Source: Agrococcus sp. ARC_14 (GTDB lineage Bacteria; Actinomycetota; Actinomycetes; Actinomycetales; Microbacteriaceae). From it: DNA of 64,000 nucleotides. The stretch lies in NCBI RefSeq assembly GCF_022436485.1, contig NZ_JAKUDO010000001.1, positions 744,001 to 808,000 of the forward strand, read 5' to 3'. The position numbers were made by a program, and so were the translations under genes. Numbering within the stretch: position 1 is the first letter of the stretch; the number at the start of each line of letters is the position of its first letter. Positions 1 through 10,554 of this stretch are shown here, piece by piece. The notes beneath the pieces were generated by a model that was not told where the DNA came from, searched no databases, and was given only the letters and a program-made list of their open reading frames with translations.

Positions 1-63
1 GCGGCACCGACCAGCCGGGCTGAGCTGCGGCAGCTGCCCCTATCGCAGACGAGTCCGGTGCCC

Positions 64-69
64 TAAGGT
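64..69 (+). promoter_or_regulatory. Candidate -10 element upstream of the DEAD-box helicase gene
   Basis: TAAGGT resembles the -10 hexamers seen before many genes here. If used, the helicase mRNA would have a leader of roughly 140 bases, as is common for cold-induced RNA helicases. No convincing -35 is seen. The rest of 1-215 shows no other gene. Confidence 0.3.
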
Positions 70-215
70 TGTCAGGTCGGCTCGGGACAGACGCATGTGC
101 GTCGCAATGGAGTGTCGCCGCGGCCGGAGTTCCCGCGAGCACTCTCGCGGTTGACCAGAATCCCCGCGATGAATGCGGCTTTACCAGCGCGAGCACTCTT
201 CTCGTGCGCACAGAG

Positions 216-2516
216 ATGCGAGCAATGGCACGTCAGGAATCGCGCCCTCAGGGCGCCCACCGACCGAACGACCGAGACAGCACCAGCCGACCCGGTGCCC
301 GGAGCAAGGGCCACCGCGGCTTCCGCGAGGAGCAGCCCTCGAAGGGCCGCTGGAACCGCGACGAGCGCGACCGCCGCGATGGCGCCCCGCAGGGCGGACA
401 GGGCCGATCCGCGTCGGCTCGCCCGAACTGGACGCCGCCGGAGGAGCGCAACCGCGACCACCAGCGCGGCCCTTCGTTCCGCACGCGCGGCGGCGCCCAG
501 GGTGGCCGCGACCACCAGGGCGACGACCGCCTGCACCGCGGTGAGCGCCCCCGTGGCTTCGACCGCGCCCGCGACGAGCACAACGGCCGGGGCGGCTACA
601 GCGCCGCTCCCGCACGTGGCGACCGTCGCTCCGACGACCGCGCGCCGCGCCGCGACGACCGCGACCGCGGCGCTGGCGACCGCCGCGAGCAGGGCCAGCG
701 TCGCTTCGACGACCGTGCGCCCCGTCGTGACGACCGCGGCGCCGGCGACCGCCGCGAGCAGGGCGGCCAGCGCCGCTTCGAGGACCGCGCTCCGCGCAGC
801 TTCGATGACCGTGCACCCCGTCGTGATGACCGCGGTGGCGAGCGTCGCTTCGATGACCGTGCACCCCGTCGTGATGACCGCGGTGGCGAGCGTCGCTCTG
901 ACGACCGCGCGCCCCGCCGTGACGATCGCGCAGGCCAGCGTCGCTTCGATGACCGTGCTCCGCGCCGTGATGACCGCGGTGGCAGTGCCGGCGACCGCCG
1001 CGAGCAGGGCCAGCGTCGCTTCGACGACCGTGCCCCGCGCCGCGACGACAGCGCCCCGCGCCGGGACGACCGTGGCGAGCGTCGCTCCGACGAGCGTCCC
1101 CGCCGTGAGGAGCGACGCAGCTTCGATGACCGCCCGCGCCGCGAGGAGCGCCCGCGCCGCGACCGCTTCGACGAGCAGCCGCATCGCGACAGCACCTACT
1201 ACCCCTCGAAGGAGTCGAATCCGTTCCAGTCGAAGGATGACGTCGTCCTCGATCGCCTCGAGGCCACGTCGATCCGAGCGGAGGACGTCGAGGGCGTCTC
1301 GTTCGGTGACCTGGGCATCGGCGAGAGCATCGCCAGCGCGCTGACGAAGATGGGCGCGGTGTCGCCCTTCCCGATCCAGGCAGCCACGATCCCGGACGTG
1401 CTCGCGGGTCGCGACGTGCTCGGCCGTGGCCGCACCGGCTCCGGCAAGAGCATCGCCTTCGGCGCGCCGATCGTCGAGATGCTGCTCCGCGGCCGCTCCG
1501 AGCGCCGTGAGATCGGCCGTGCGCCGCGCGCGCTCGTGCTCGCTCCGACGCGCGAGCTCGCGCAGCAGCTGAATCACACGATCATGACGATGGGCCGCGA
1601 GGTGGGTGTCTTCACCACCGTCATCGTCGGCGGCGTGAAGCAGGACAGCCAGGTCGAGGGGCTGCGCCGTGGGGTCGACATCGTGATCGGCACCCCCGGC
1701 CGCATCGAGGATCTCGTCGAGCAGCGCAAGCTGAACCTCGGCGCAGTCGAGATCGCAGTGGTCGACGAGGCCGACCACATGTGCGAGCTGGGCTTCCTCG
1801 AGCCCGTGCAGCGCATCCTGCGCCGCACGAAGCCGGGCAGCCAGAAGCTGCTGTTCTCGGCAACGCTCGACGCCGAGGTGCAGACCATCGTCAAGGAGTT
1901 CCTGCCCAAGCCGGCCGTCCACGAGGTGGCAGGCGAGGAGCAGTCGACCTCGACGATCGATCACCAGATCCTGGTTGCCGACCGCTACGACAAGGATGCG
2001 GTGCTCGAGCAGATCGTGCGCAACCCCGGTCGCATCGTGGTCTTCACCCGCACGCGCGCCTACGCCGATCGGCTCACCGAGCAGTTCAGCGACGCCGGCA
2101 TCTCAGCCGTCAGCCTGCACGGCGATCTGACGCAGGCCAAGCGCACGCGCTCGCTCGAGAAGCTGCGACGCGGCAAGGTCGACGTGATGGTCGCGACCGA
2201 CGTCGCCGCTCGCGGCATCCACATCGACGATGTGGCGCTCGTGGTGCAGGCCGACCCGCCGGACGAGTACAAGACCTACCTGCACCGCTCCGGCCGCACC
2301 GGCCGCGCGGGCAACGACGGTCGTGTCGTCACCGTGATCGCCCCGGCGCGCCGCAAGCGCACCCAGCAGCTGCTGGACCGGGCCGAGATCGACGCGCCGA
2401 TGATTCCGGTGCGCCCCGGCGACGACCTGCTCGACACCCTTACGGCACCGCCGGTGCCCGTCGCCGAGCTCGCTCAGGCAGAGCCCACCCAGGCCGAGCC
2501 CGCGATCGCCGACTGA
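216..2516 (+). CDS. DEAD-box ATP-dependent RNA helicase with long Arg/Asp-rich N-terminal repeat region
   Basis: An RNA helicase that unwinds structured RNA, probably in ribosome assembly or cold adaptation. The core occupies roughly residues 370-720 of 766: Q-motif FPIQAATIP, Walker A GRTGSGKS (about 406), PTRELAQQ, TPGR, DEAD (about 515), SAT, FTRTRAYADRL, ATDVAARG and HRSGRTGRAG. It is preceded by about 330 residues of low-complexity sequence built from repeats of the type FDDRAPRRDDRGG, a likely RNA-binding, disordered segment. Such tails are usually C-terminal. I chose ATG 216; ATG 225 (MARQESRP) is equally possible. An in-frame TTG at 69 would add 49 residues with no helicase or RGG character and is not preferred. 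Confidence 0.93.
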   Translation: MRAMARQESRPQGAHRPNDRDSTSRPGARSKGHRGFREEQPSKGRWNRDERDRRDGAPQGGQGRSASARPNWTPPEERNRDHQRGPSFRTRGGAQGGRDHQGDDRLHRGERPRGFDRARDEHNGRGGYSAAPARGDRRSDDRAPRRDDRDRGAGDRREQGQRRFDDRAPRRDDRGAGDRREQGGQRRFEDRAPRSFDDRAPRRDDRGGERRFDDRAPRRDDRGGERRSDDRAPRRDDRAGQRRFDDRAPRRDDRGGSAGDRREQGQRRFDDRAPRRDDSAPRRDDRGERRSDERPRREERRSFDDRPRREERPRRDRFDEQPHRDSTYYPSKESNPFQSKDDVVLDRLEATSIRAEDVEGVSFGDLGIGESIASALTKMGAVSPFPIQAATIPDVLAGRDVLGRGRTGSGKSIAFGAPIVEMLLRGRSERREIGRAPRALVLAPTRELAQQLNHTIMTMGREVGVFTTVIVGGVKQDSQVEGLRRGVDIVIGTPGRIEDLVEQRKLNLGAVEIAVVDEADHMCELGFLEPVQRILRRTKPGSQKLLFSATLDAEVQTIVKEFLPKPAVHEVAGEEQSTSTIDHQILVADRYDKDAVLEQIVRNPGRIVVFTRTRAYADRLTEQFSDAGISAVSLHGDLTQAKRTRSLEKLRRGKVDVMVATDVAARGIHIDDVALVVQADPPDEYKTYLHRSGRTGRAGNDGRVVTVIAPARRKRTQQLLDRAEIDAPMIPVRPGDDLLDTLTAPPVPVAELAQAEPTQAEPAIAD

Positions 2517-2580
2517 CCCACCCCATCCGACCGCCCGACCCCGGGCACCGGATGCACAACGCAAGCCCGCTGCGGCAGAG

Positions 2581-2609
2581 ACGGCCCGGATCCACGCGAT
2601 CCGGGCCGT
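2581..2609 (+). terminator. Stem-loop terminator after the helicase gene
   Basis: Perfect 12-bp inverted repeat (ACGGCCCGGATC with its complement) around a 5-base loop, 65 bases after the helicase stop. There is no U-tract, as is usual for actinobacterial terminators. Confidence 0.7.
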
Positions 2610-2691
2610 CGTGCGCGTGTTGGGGCCGCGTGGCTTGCGTTGTGCGCCGGCGGGGTGTGGTGCGGCGGCTTGCGTTGCGCGCCTGCGGGCG

Positions 2692-2697
2692 TAGCGT
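2692..2697 (+). promoter_or_regulatory. -10 box TAGCGT, probable leaderless start at 2704
   Basis: TAGCGT lies six bases before the ATG of the NmrA-like reductase gene, so transcription would begin at or next to the start codon. Confidence 0.5.
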
Positions 2698-2703
2698 TGA
2701 GGC

Positions 2704-3462
2704 ATGCGCATCGTCGTGATCGGCGGATCAGGGAACTCGGGCTCGGCCATCGTGCGAGCCCTGGCGCGACGGGGAGCCGACGTGCACCCCGCTTCGCGCT
2801 CCGGCAAGGCCATCGCCGGTGCTTCCGGCCTCAAGGCCGACATCGTCTCCGGTGAGGGGCTCGATGCGGCGCTCGAAGGCGCTGAGGTGATCGTCGACGC
2901 CTGCAACTCGCGCAACCCGATCGACCCGAAGCCGTTCACGATCGGCGCGCGCAACGTCGTGGCCGCTGCCGAGCGAACGGGCGTGCAGCGAGCCGTCGTG
3001 CTCTCGATCCTGGGCGTTGAGCAGTCGAAGCTCTCCTACCACCGCCGCAAGCGCGAGCAGGAGCTCACCTACCTGGACTCGTCGCTCGAGGTCTCGATCG
3101 TGCGCGCCGCGCAGTTCCACGAGTGGTCGGTCGATCAGTTCGAGGCGGGCTCCGCGCTCGGCGCGATCCCGGTGGTGCTCGGTGGGCGGATGCAGCCGGT
3201 CGCGGTGAGCGAGGTGGCCGATCTGTGCGCCGACGAGGCGCTCGAGCCGAGCGGCAAGCGCTTCGTGGAGATCGCCGGCCCGCAGGTGCGGCTCTCCCGC
3301 GACCTGGCGAAGGCCTGGCAGGCGGCGACGGGCGCGCGCGGGCTCATCGTCAACGGGCCGTTCCCGCCCTCGATGCTCGACTACCTGCGCTCGGGCGCCA
3401 ACTTCACCGAGCAGCACAAGGGCCGCATCACGTTCGAGGGCTGGCTCTCGCGCCGCCGCTGA
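2704..3462 (+). CDS. NAD(P)-binding NmrA/atypical SDR family reductase
   Basis: A 252-residue Rossmann protein of the atypical short-chain dehydrogenase/NmrA type. The N-terminus is a textbook dinucleotide site (VVIGGSGNSGSAIVRAL, residues 4-20), followed by an Asp-containing strand and the segment VVLSILGVEQ, where these proteins carry their active-site strand. The usual YxxxK pair is not clear, so it may be a nucleotide sensor or an NADPH-dependent reductase of unknown substrate. The stop lies only 20 bases before the next start, so the two genes are probably co-transcribed. Family is certain, substrate is not. Confidence 0.85.
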   Translation: MRIVVIGGSGNSGSAIVRALARRGADVHPASRSGKAIAGASGLKADIVSGEGLDAALEGAEVIVDACNSRNPIDPKPFTIGARNVVAAAERTGVQRAVVLSILGVEQSKLSYHRRKREQELTYLDSSLEVSIVRAAQFHEWSVDQFEAGSALGAIPVVLGGRMQPVAVSEVADLCADEALEPSGKRFVEIAGPQVRLSRDLAKAWQAATGARGLIVNGPFPPSMLDYLRSGANFTEQHKGRITFEGWLSRRR

Positions 3463-3482
3463 TCGTGGAGGAGCATGCGCAG

Positions 3483-4628
3483 GTGCAGCGCATCGCCGAC
3501 CAGGCGGTGCGGATGCACGACGTGCCGGGCGCTGTGGCCGCGATCGCGGGTCGAGACGACGCATCCGTCGCCATCGCGGGCTCGCGGGCGATCGATGGCG
3601 CCCCGATGTCGCGCGACACCGTCTTCCGCATCGCCTCGGTCACGAAGCCGATCGTCGCCGCCGCTGCGATGGCGCTGGTGGATCGCGGCGTCCTCCGCCT
3701 CGACGCCCCGGTGGCCCCGTGGCCGCCGGAGCTCGCCGAGCCCCGCGTGCTGCGGGACCCCGCCGGTGCCCTCGACGACACGGTACCGGCGACGCGACCC
3801 ATCCTGGTCGAGCACCTGCTGGCGCTGCGCGGTGGTCTCGGCTTCGCACAGGACTTCTCGACGCCGCTCGCCGTCGCGCTCCGCGAGCGGCTCCGTCAGG
3901 GCCCGCCCGACCCGGCGGGGTGGCCGGCGGCAGACGCATGGCTCGCTGAGGCGGCTCGCCTCCCGCTCGTGCACCAGCCGGGCGAGGGCTGGACGTACAA
4001 CACGGGCCTCGACATCGCGGGCGTGCTGCTGGCGCGCGCGGGCGGAGGCAGCCTTGGCGAGGTGCTCGCCGAGCTCCTGCTCGAGCCGCTCGGCATGCGG
4101 CAGACGGGATTCCGGCTGCGCGCGGACCAGATCGCGCGCACCGCGACCTCGTACCGACCCGGTGCTGCCGGGCTCGAGCTCGCCGACCCGCCCGATGGCG
4201 CCTGGGCGGGCTCGATCGCGTTCGAGTCGGGCGCCGGCGGGCTGGTGTCGACGGTCGACGACCTGATCGCATTCGGGCGGATGCTCTGCGGCCGCGGGGA
4301 GGCGGATGGCGCGCGGGTGCTCAGCAGCCGGGCGGTGGCGCGGCTGCTCGCGCCGGGCGCGCCCTCTGATCCCGGCGACGTGTTCCTGGGCGGGCAGTCG
4401 TGGTCGCTCGGCGGCTCCGTCGATGTCGTCGAGCGCCAGCCGTGGGAGGTGCTCGGCCGCTACGGCTGGGTCGGCGGCACGGGCACGGCACTGTACGTCT
4501 ACCCGCGCACGCGGCGCACGGCAGTGTGGCTGACGCAGCGCGAGCTCGGCGCACCCGACGACGACGCGCGCATCGGGCCGCTGCTGACGCTGGCGGCACA
4601 GGCGGAGCGGCGGGCGCGAGCGAGTTGA
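3483..4628 (+). CDS. Serine hydrolase, class C beta-lactamase/DD-peptidase fold
   Basis: A 381-residue member of the penicillin-binding/esterase EstB family. The three signature elements are visible: SVTK (Ser about 51, Lys about 54), YNT (about 170) and GGTGT near 330 in place of the KTG triad. No signal peptide is present, so it is probably a cytoplasmic esterase or peptidase rather than a true beta-lactamase. The start was decided by the ribosome binding site: GGAGGAG at 3467-3473 sits nine bases before GTG 3483. A nearby ATG at 3475 is in the wrong frame. It follows the reductase gene closely. Confidence 0.85.
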   Translation: MQRIADQAVRMHDVPGAVAAIAGRDDASVAIAGSRAIDGAPMSRDTVFRIASVTKPIVAAAAMALVDRGVLRLDAPVAPWPPELAEPRVLRDPAGALDDTVPATRPILVEHLLALRGGLGFAQDFSTPLAVALRERLRQGPPDPAGWPAADAWLAEAARLPLVHQPGEGWTYNTGLDIAGVLLARAGGGSLGEVLAELLLEPLGMRQTGFRLRADQIARTATSYRPGAAGLELADPPDGAWAGSIAFESGAGGLVSTVDDLIAFGRMLCGRGEADGARVLSSRAVARLLAPGAPSDPGDVFLGGQSWSLGGSVDVVERQPWEVLGRYGWVGGTGTALYVYPRTRRTAVWLTQRELGAPDDDARIGPLLTLAAQAERRARAS

Positions 4629-4692
4629 CCGGTCAGCGCCCGAGCGATCCACAACCGCCTGGAGCGCGGCCGCCCGCGTCGGTCGTCGCACC

Positions 4693-4698
4693 TAGGCT
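4693..4698 (+). promoter_or_regulatory. -10 box TAGGCT of recQ
   Basis: TAGGCT followed by a short leader containing the purine-rich ribosome site GAAGGGGG at about 4716-4723, just ahead of GTG 4728. This argues for GTG 4728 as the recQ start rather than ATG 4701, which would lie at the transcription start. Confidence 0.5.
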
Positions 4699-4727
4699 GG
4701 ATGCCTGACGGCCGCGAAGGGGGACGC

Positions 4728-6736
<2,009 letters not shown>

Positions 6737-6740
<4 letters not shown>

Positions 6741-7102
6741 GCGATCGCGCGCGCGTCGACGTCTGGATCTGGGCCGTGCGGCTCGTGAAGACGCGAGCGG
6801 CAGCCACGGAAGCGTGCCGCGGCGGCCACGTGCGCGTCAACGGCAACCCGGCGAAGGCCTCGCAGCCCGTGCGCATCGGCGACGAGGTGCGCGTGCGCAT
6901 CCACGGCTTCGACCGCATCGTGATCGCGCGGCAGCTGCTCGCGAAGCGGGTCGGCGCCCCCGCGGCCGCCGCGGCGATCGAGGATCGCTCGCCTCCTCGA
7001 CCCAGCGCGATCGACTCTGCGCAGGTGCCGCATCGGCCCAGAGGTGCGGGCCGGCCGTCGAGCCGCGAGCGCCGCGAGATCGATCGGCTGAGGGGCCGCT
7101 GA
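6737..7102 (+). CDS. S4-domain RNA-binding protein, Hsp15-like
   Basis: A 121-residue protein whose first 65 residues are an S4 fold (VWIWAVRLVKTRAAATEACRGGHVRVNG is its first half, positions 8-36). The tail is basic and Arg-rich, ending SSRERREIDRLRGR. Relatives of this size (Hsp15/RqcH-partner type) bind stalled 50S subunits carrying nascent chains. The ATG overlaps the recQ stop by four bases, so translation is coupled. Confidence 0.8.
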
Positions 7103-7129
7103 GTCGCTGCGCTTCTCGACCGCTGTGCC

Positions 7130-7351
7130 TCAGCCGAGCCCGGTGATCATCCCTGCCACCAGGAACAGCGACGGCAGCAGCACGACCGAGCCGACGATGA
7201 GCAGGCCGACGCCCAGCGCGAGGAACGGCCGAGACGTCGAGTCGTCGTGGCGCCGCAGACCCAGCACCAGCAGCACGATGCCGCCCGCGATGAGCAGCAG
7301 CCCGGCGCCGAGCGCGGCGAAGAGCATGAGTGCCGCGATTCCCGAGACCAT
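7130..7351 (-). CDS. Small two-helix membrane protein of unknown function
   Basis: 73 residues with two hydrophobic helices (about 5-30 and 46-70) joined by a short charged loop (RRHDDSTSRP). No family recognised. It is convergent with the S4 gene, 27 bases apart. A TAGGCT -10 at 7358-7363 is six bases from the ATG, supporting a leaderless transcript and therefore a real gene. Confidence 0.65.
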   Translation of the reverse strand: MVSGIAALMLFAALGAGLLLIAGGIVLLVLGLRRHDDSTSRPFLALGVGLLIVGSVVLLPSLFLVAGMITGLG

Positions 7352-7357
7352 GGTGGG

Positions 7358-7363
7358 AGCCTA
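7358..7363 (-). promoter_or_regulatory. -10 box TAGGCT, leaderless start at 7351
   Basis: Read on the minus strand as TAGGCT, six bases before the ATG of the small membrane protein. Confidence 0.55.
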
Positions 7364-7418
7364 GACCCGGCGCCGCCGAGTCAGCTCGGCCGGTCCGCAG
7401 GAGGAGCAGCTGCCCGGT

Positions 7419-7424
7419 TAGGCT
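7419..7424 (+). promoter_or_regulatory. -10 box TAGGCT, leaderless start at 7432
   Basis: TAGGCT seven bases before the GTG of the HpcH/HpaI-type lyase gene. This decides the start. Confidence 0.55.
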
Positions 7425-7431
7425 GAAGCAC

Positions 7432-8283
7432 GTGACCAGCACCGCCATCTCGCCCCTCATCGCCCGCTCCTGGCTGCTCGTGCCTGCCTCGAAGCCGGAG
7501 CTCTTCGACATCGCGCAGGAGAGCGAGGCCGACGCGATCATCATCGACATCGAGGATGCCGTCGCCGCCAAGGACAAGGCGCAGGCGCGCGCCGACACGG
7601 TCGCGTGGCTCTCGTCCGGCCATCGCGCCTGGGTGCGCATCAACGACGCCGCGAGCGAGTTCTGGAGCACCGACCTCGCCGACCTCAAGGACGCGCCCGG
7701 ACTCGAGGGCGTCATGCTCGCCAAGACCGAGTCGGCGAGCCACGTCGACGACACCGCCGACCGTCTGCCGGAGGGCATGCCGATCCTCGCCCTCGTCGAG
7801 ACCGCGCGCGGCGTGCTGCATGTCGAGCGGATCGCCAGCGCCCCCTCGACGTTCCGGCTCGCGTTCGGCACCGGCGACTTCAAGCGCGACACCGCCACCG
7901 GCGACGACCCGATCGCACTCGCCTACGCGCGCTCGCAGCTGGTGATCGCGTCGCGAGCCGCTCGGCTGCCCGCGCCGATCGACGGCCCGACGCTGTCGAT
8001 GGATGCGCTGGCCGAGGGCACGAGGCTGTCCAAGGAGATGGGCATGTCGGGCAAGCTGTGCCTGACGCACACACAGGCGTCCACCATCAACGCGGGCCTC
8101 GCTCCGAGCGCTGAGGAGGTCGCGTGGGCACACGGCTTCGTGCGTGCGTTCGAGGAATCGGGCGGAAAGATCACCGACGGCAGCGACCTGCCGCGCCTCG
8201 CCCGCGCGCAGAAGATCCAGACGCAGGCGCGCGATTTCGGCATCGAGGCAGACGCGCAGCAGCTGGAGGACCTGAACTACTGA
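7432..8283 (+). CDS. HpcH/HpaI-type aldolase, CitE-like CoA ester lyase
   Basis: A 283-residue TIM-barrel enzyme of the citrate lyase beta-subunit/malyl-CoA lyase group, which cleaves or makes carbon-carbon bonds in acyl-CoA esters using a divalent metal. Seen: RSWLLVPASKPELF near the N-terminus, the acidic IIDIEDAV strand, LALVETARGV carrying the conserved Glu, and FGTGDFKRD with the second metal-binding acid. The actual substrate cannot be read from sequence. GTG 7432 was chosen because of the -10 box immediately upstream. Confidence 0.82.
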   Translation: MTSTAISPLIARSWLLVPASKPELFDIAQESEADAIIIDIEDAVAAKDKAQARADTVAWLSSGHRAWVRINDAASEFWSTDLADLKDAPGLEGVMLAKTESASHVDDTADRLPEGMPILALVETARGVLHVERIASAPSTFRLAFGTGDFKRDTATGDDPIALAYARSQLVIASRAARLPAPIDGPTLSMDALAEGTRLSKEMGMSGKLCLTHTQASTINAGLAPSAEEVAWAHGFVRAFEESGGKITDGSDLPRLARAQKIQTQARDFGIEADAQQLEDLNY

Positions 8284-8291
8284 CCGAACGA

Positions 8292-8323
8292 GAGGGGCGG
8301 AGCGCTTTCGCGCCCCGCCCCTC
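8292..8323. terminator. Bidirectional terminator between convergent genes
   Basis: GAGGGGCGG, one A:C mismatch, GCGC, loop TTTC, then the complementary arm. It serves the lyase gene on the plus strand and csbD on the minus strand. Confidence 0.8.
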
Positions 8324-8337
8324 ATTCGTGCTGAGGA

Positions 8338-8532
8338 TCAGCCCTTGAACGCGTCCTTGACGTCGTTCCCGGCGTCCTTGACGTGCTCGCCAGCCTGCTT
8401 CGCGTTCGCGACAGCCTGGTCCTGCACGCCTTCGGCCTGCAGCTTCTCGTTGTCGGTGGCGTCGCCGAGGGCTTCCTTGGCCTTGCCGACAGCTTCCTTG
8501 GCTTCGTTCGAGATCTTGTCGCCGAGTCCCAT
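8338..8532 (-). CDS. CsbD family stress protein
   Basis: 64 residues, highly charged and helical, with the CsbD pattern of an N-terminal GDKISNEAKEAVGKAKEALGD block and repeated Ala/Lys helices. CsbD proteins are abundant under general stress in Gram-positive bacteria; their mechanism is unknown. A strong ribosome site, AAGGAGG, precedes the ATG. The gene is monocistronic, with its own terminator at 8292-8323. Confidence 0.85.
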   Translation of the reverse strand: MGLGDKISNEAKEAVGKAKEALGDATDNEKLQAEGVQDQAVANAKQAGEHVKDAGNDVKDAFKG

Positions 8533-8605
8533 GTCCTCAACCTCCTTGATCGATGGAGCGGTCGCTCCGGGGCACCAAACCTACGCGCGGCCCCTGTGAG
8601 CGGCC

Positions 8606-10402
8606 TCAGGAATCCCGATCCCTCGCCTCTCCTGCGGTCGCCCTGTCGCCGCTGACGACAGGGATCGACGAGGTCGTGACGGGAGGGGCGTACGAGCCCG
8701 GTGCCGATGCATCCGCCTCGAGCTGCGCGACGCGAGCGCGCTCCTCCATGGCTTCCTCCATCGCCGACTTCTGCCGCAGCGCCGGCGCCTTGAAGAAGAT
8801 CGCCAGCACGAAGGCAACAGCGACGACGGCGAGCGCGACCCAGAACGGGGCCATGGTCGCGGTATTGAACCCGTCGAGGAACGGCGCCGCGAGCCGCGGG
8901 TCAGCGGTGTTGAGGAACGAGGAGTCCTCGTTGAGGGCACCGCCGATCCGCTCCGGGTTCTCCAGCACGCCGAGGATGCGCTCGTTGCCCGGGTCGGCGA
9001 GCACCTCGGGGTCCTGCGCGGCAGCCACGAGATCGGCGCGGAGGTCGGGGCGCGCGAAGGCGTCCTCCAGCGTCTGCGGCAGCCGGGCGTACAGCAGCGA
9101 GAAGGCCACGGCCACGCCGGTGGTGCCACCGAGCTGGCGGAAGAAGGTGGATGCGCTGGTCGCGACCCCCATGTCCTTCGGCTCCACAGCGTTCTGCGAG
9201 GCGATCGTGAGCGTCTGCATCAGCTGCCCGAGGCCGAGGCCGATGCAGAGCTGCGCGAGCAGCAGCATCCAGAGCGGGCTGTCGAACTGCAGCGTCACGA
9301 GCACGCCGTAGCCGACCGCCATGATGCCGAGGCCGATCACGGGGAACAGCCGGTACTTGCCGGTGCGGCCGATGATCTGGCCGGAGCCGATGGAGGCGAT
9401 CATGAGGCCGAGGATCATCGGCAGCGTCGCGAGGCCAGCCTCCGTCGGGTTCATGCCGTGCACGATCTGCAGCACGAAGGGGATCATCATCATGGCCGCG
9501 AACATGCCGAAGCCGGTGAAGACGCCCAGCACGGTCGCCATCGAGAAGGTGCTGCTGCGGAACAGGTGGAGCGGGATGAGCGCCGCGTCGCCCATGCGCG
9601 ACTCGACCAGCACGAACAGCGCGATGCCGATCGCGCCGACGATGTAGCAGGCGATGGCGGCGGTCGAGGCCCAGCCCCACTCCCTGCCCTGCTCTGCGAC
9701 GAGCAGCAGCGGCACGACGCCAACGACCAGCAGGGCGGCGCCCCACCAGTCGATCTTCACGCGCTCGTGGTGCGCGGGCAGGTGCAGGTAGCGGAAGACC
9801 ATCCAGACCGCGGCGGCGCCGATCGGCAGGTTGAACAGGAACACCCAGCGCCAGCCCTCGAGGAAGAGGATCTGGTCGGCACCGGCGAACACGCCGCCGA
9901 TCAGCGGGCCGAGGATGGACGAGACGCCGAAGACGGCGAGGAAGTAGCCCTGGTACTTGGCGCGCTCCCGCGGGTTGAGCACGTCGGCCATGATCGTCAT
10001 CGGCAGCGACATGAGACCACCGGCGCCGAGGCCCTGCAGCGCGCGGAAGGCGGCGAGCTGCACCATGTCCTGCGCGAACGAGCAGGCGATCGAGCCGATG
10101 AGGAACAGCACGATCGCGATGAGGAACAGCGGCCGACGGCCGAAGATGTCGCTGAGCTTGCCGTAGATGGGCGTCACGATCGTCGAGACGATCAGGAACG
10201 CGGTCACGACCCAGACCTGCAGGTCGAGACCGTGGAGGTCGTCGGCGATGGTGCGCATCGACGTGCCGACGACGGTCTGCGAGATCGACGACAGGAACAT
10301 CGCCATCATCAGGCCGATCAGCACGAGGGTGATCTGGCGTCGGGTCATCAGGGGGGTCGCGTCGGCTTCGGGCGTGGCAGGGCGGGGGTCTTGCGAGGGC
10401 AT
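8606..10402 (-). CDS. MFS multidrug exporter, DHA2 (EmrB/QacA) family
   Basis: 598 residues with about 14 membrane helices, predicted to export toxic compounds in exchange for protons. The MFS motif A is GKLSDIFGRRP after helix 2. The helix-5 region GPLIGGVFAG corresponds to the antiporter motif C. A long extracytoplasmic loop before the last helix (ARLPQTLEDAFARPDLRADL and on) is typical of actinobacterial DHA2 pumps. The C-terminal 45 residues are acidic and cytoplasmic. ATG 10402 gives a normal-length N-terminus. It is divergent from the carboxypeptidase gene; no regulator gene adjoins it. Confidence 0.9.
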   Translation of the reverse strand: MPSQDPRPATPEADATPLMTRRQITLVLIGLMMAMFLSSISQTVVGTSMRTIADDLHGLDLQVWVVTAFLIVSTIVTPIYGKLSDIFGRRPLFLIAIVLFLIGSIACSFAQDMVQLAAFRALQGLGAGGLMSLPMTIMADVLNPRERAKYQGYFLAVFGVSSILGPLIGGVFAGADQILFLEGWRWVFLFNLPIGAAAVWMVFRYLHLPAHHERVKIDWWGAALLVVGVVPLLLVAEQGREWGWASTAAIACYIVGAIGIALFVLVESRMGDAALIPLHLFRSSTFSMATVLGVFTGFGMFAAMMMIPFVLQIVHGMNPTEAGLATLPMILGLMIASIGSGQIIGRTGKYRLFPVIGLGIMAVGYGVLVTLQFDSPLWMLLLAQLCIGLGLGQLMQTLTIASQNAVEPKDMGVATSASTFFRQLGGTTGVAVAFSLLYARLPQTLEDAFARPDLRADLVAAAQDPEVLADPGNERILGVLENPERIGGALNEDSSFLNTADPRLAAPFLDGFNTATMAPFWVALAVVAVAFVLAIFFKAPALRQKSAMEEAMEERARVAQLEADASAPGSYAPPVTTSSIPVVSGDRATAGEARDRDS

Positions 10403-10554
10403 GAGCTCAGTTCTTACGAGGGCGTCACGCCGGGACGGGCCAGATCTCGAGATCGGTAGGTCGTTAGCCCGGCGAATGGTCAGCGGGCCCCATGCTACTC
10501 CGATCCGCAGCGTTCGTGCGCGACGGATGCGCGACGCATGCCACGATGGGAGGC

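Noticed and set aside
69..215. TTG start giving the helicase 49 more residues
   Set aside because: The extra segment has no repeat or helicase character, and the codon would overlap the likely -10 element.
500..1190. Evenly spaced DNA repeats that might suggest a CRISPR array
   Set aside because: Repeats are in frame, differ in length and encode the Arg/Asp-rich tail; no spacers.
72..1964. 630-codon open frame antisense to the helicase gene
   Set aside because: Product is Ala/Val/Thr low complexity mirroring the repeat codons; no domain and no start signal. A GC-bias shadow.
3475..4266. ATG at 3475 as start of the serine hydrolase
   Set aside because: Wrong frame; the SxxK, YxN and GGTG motifs lie in the frame of GTG 3483.
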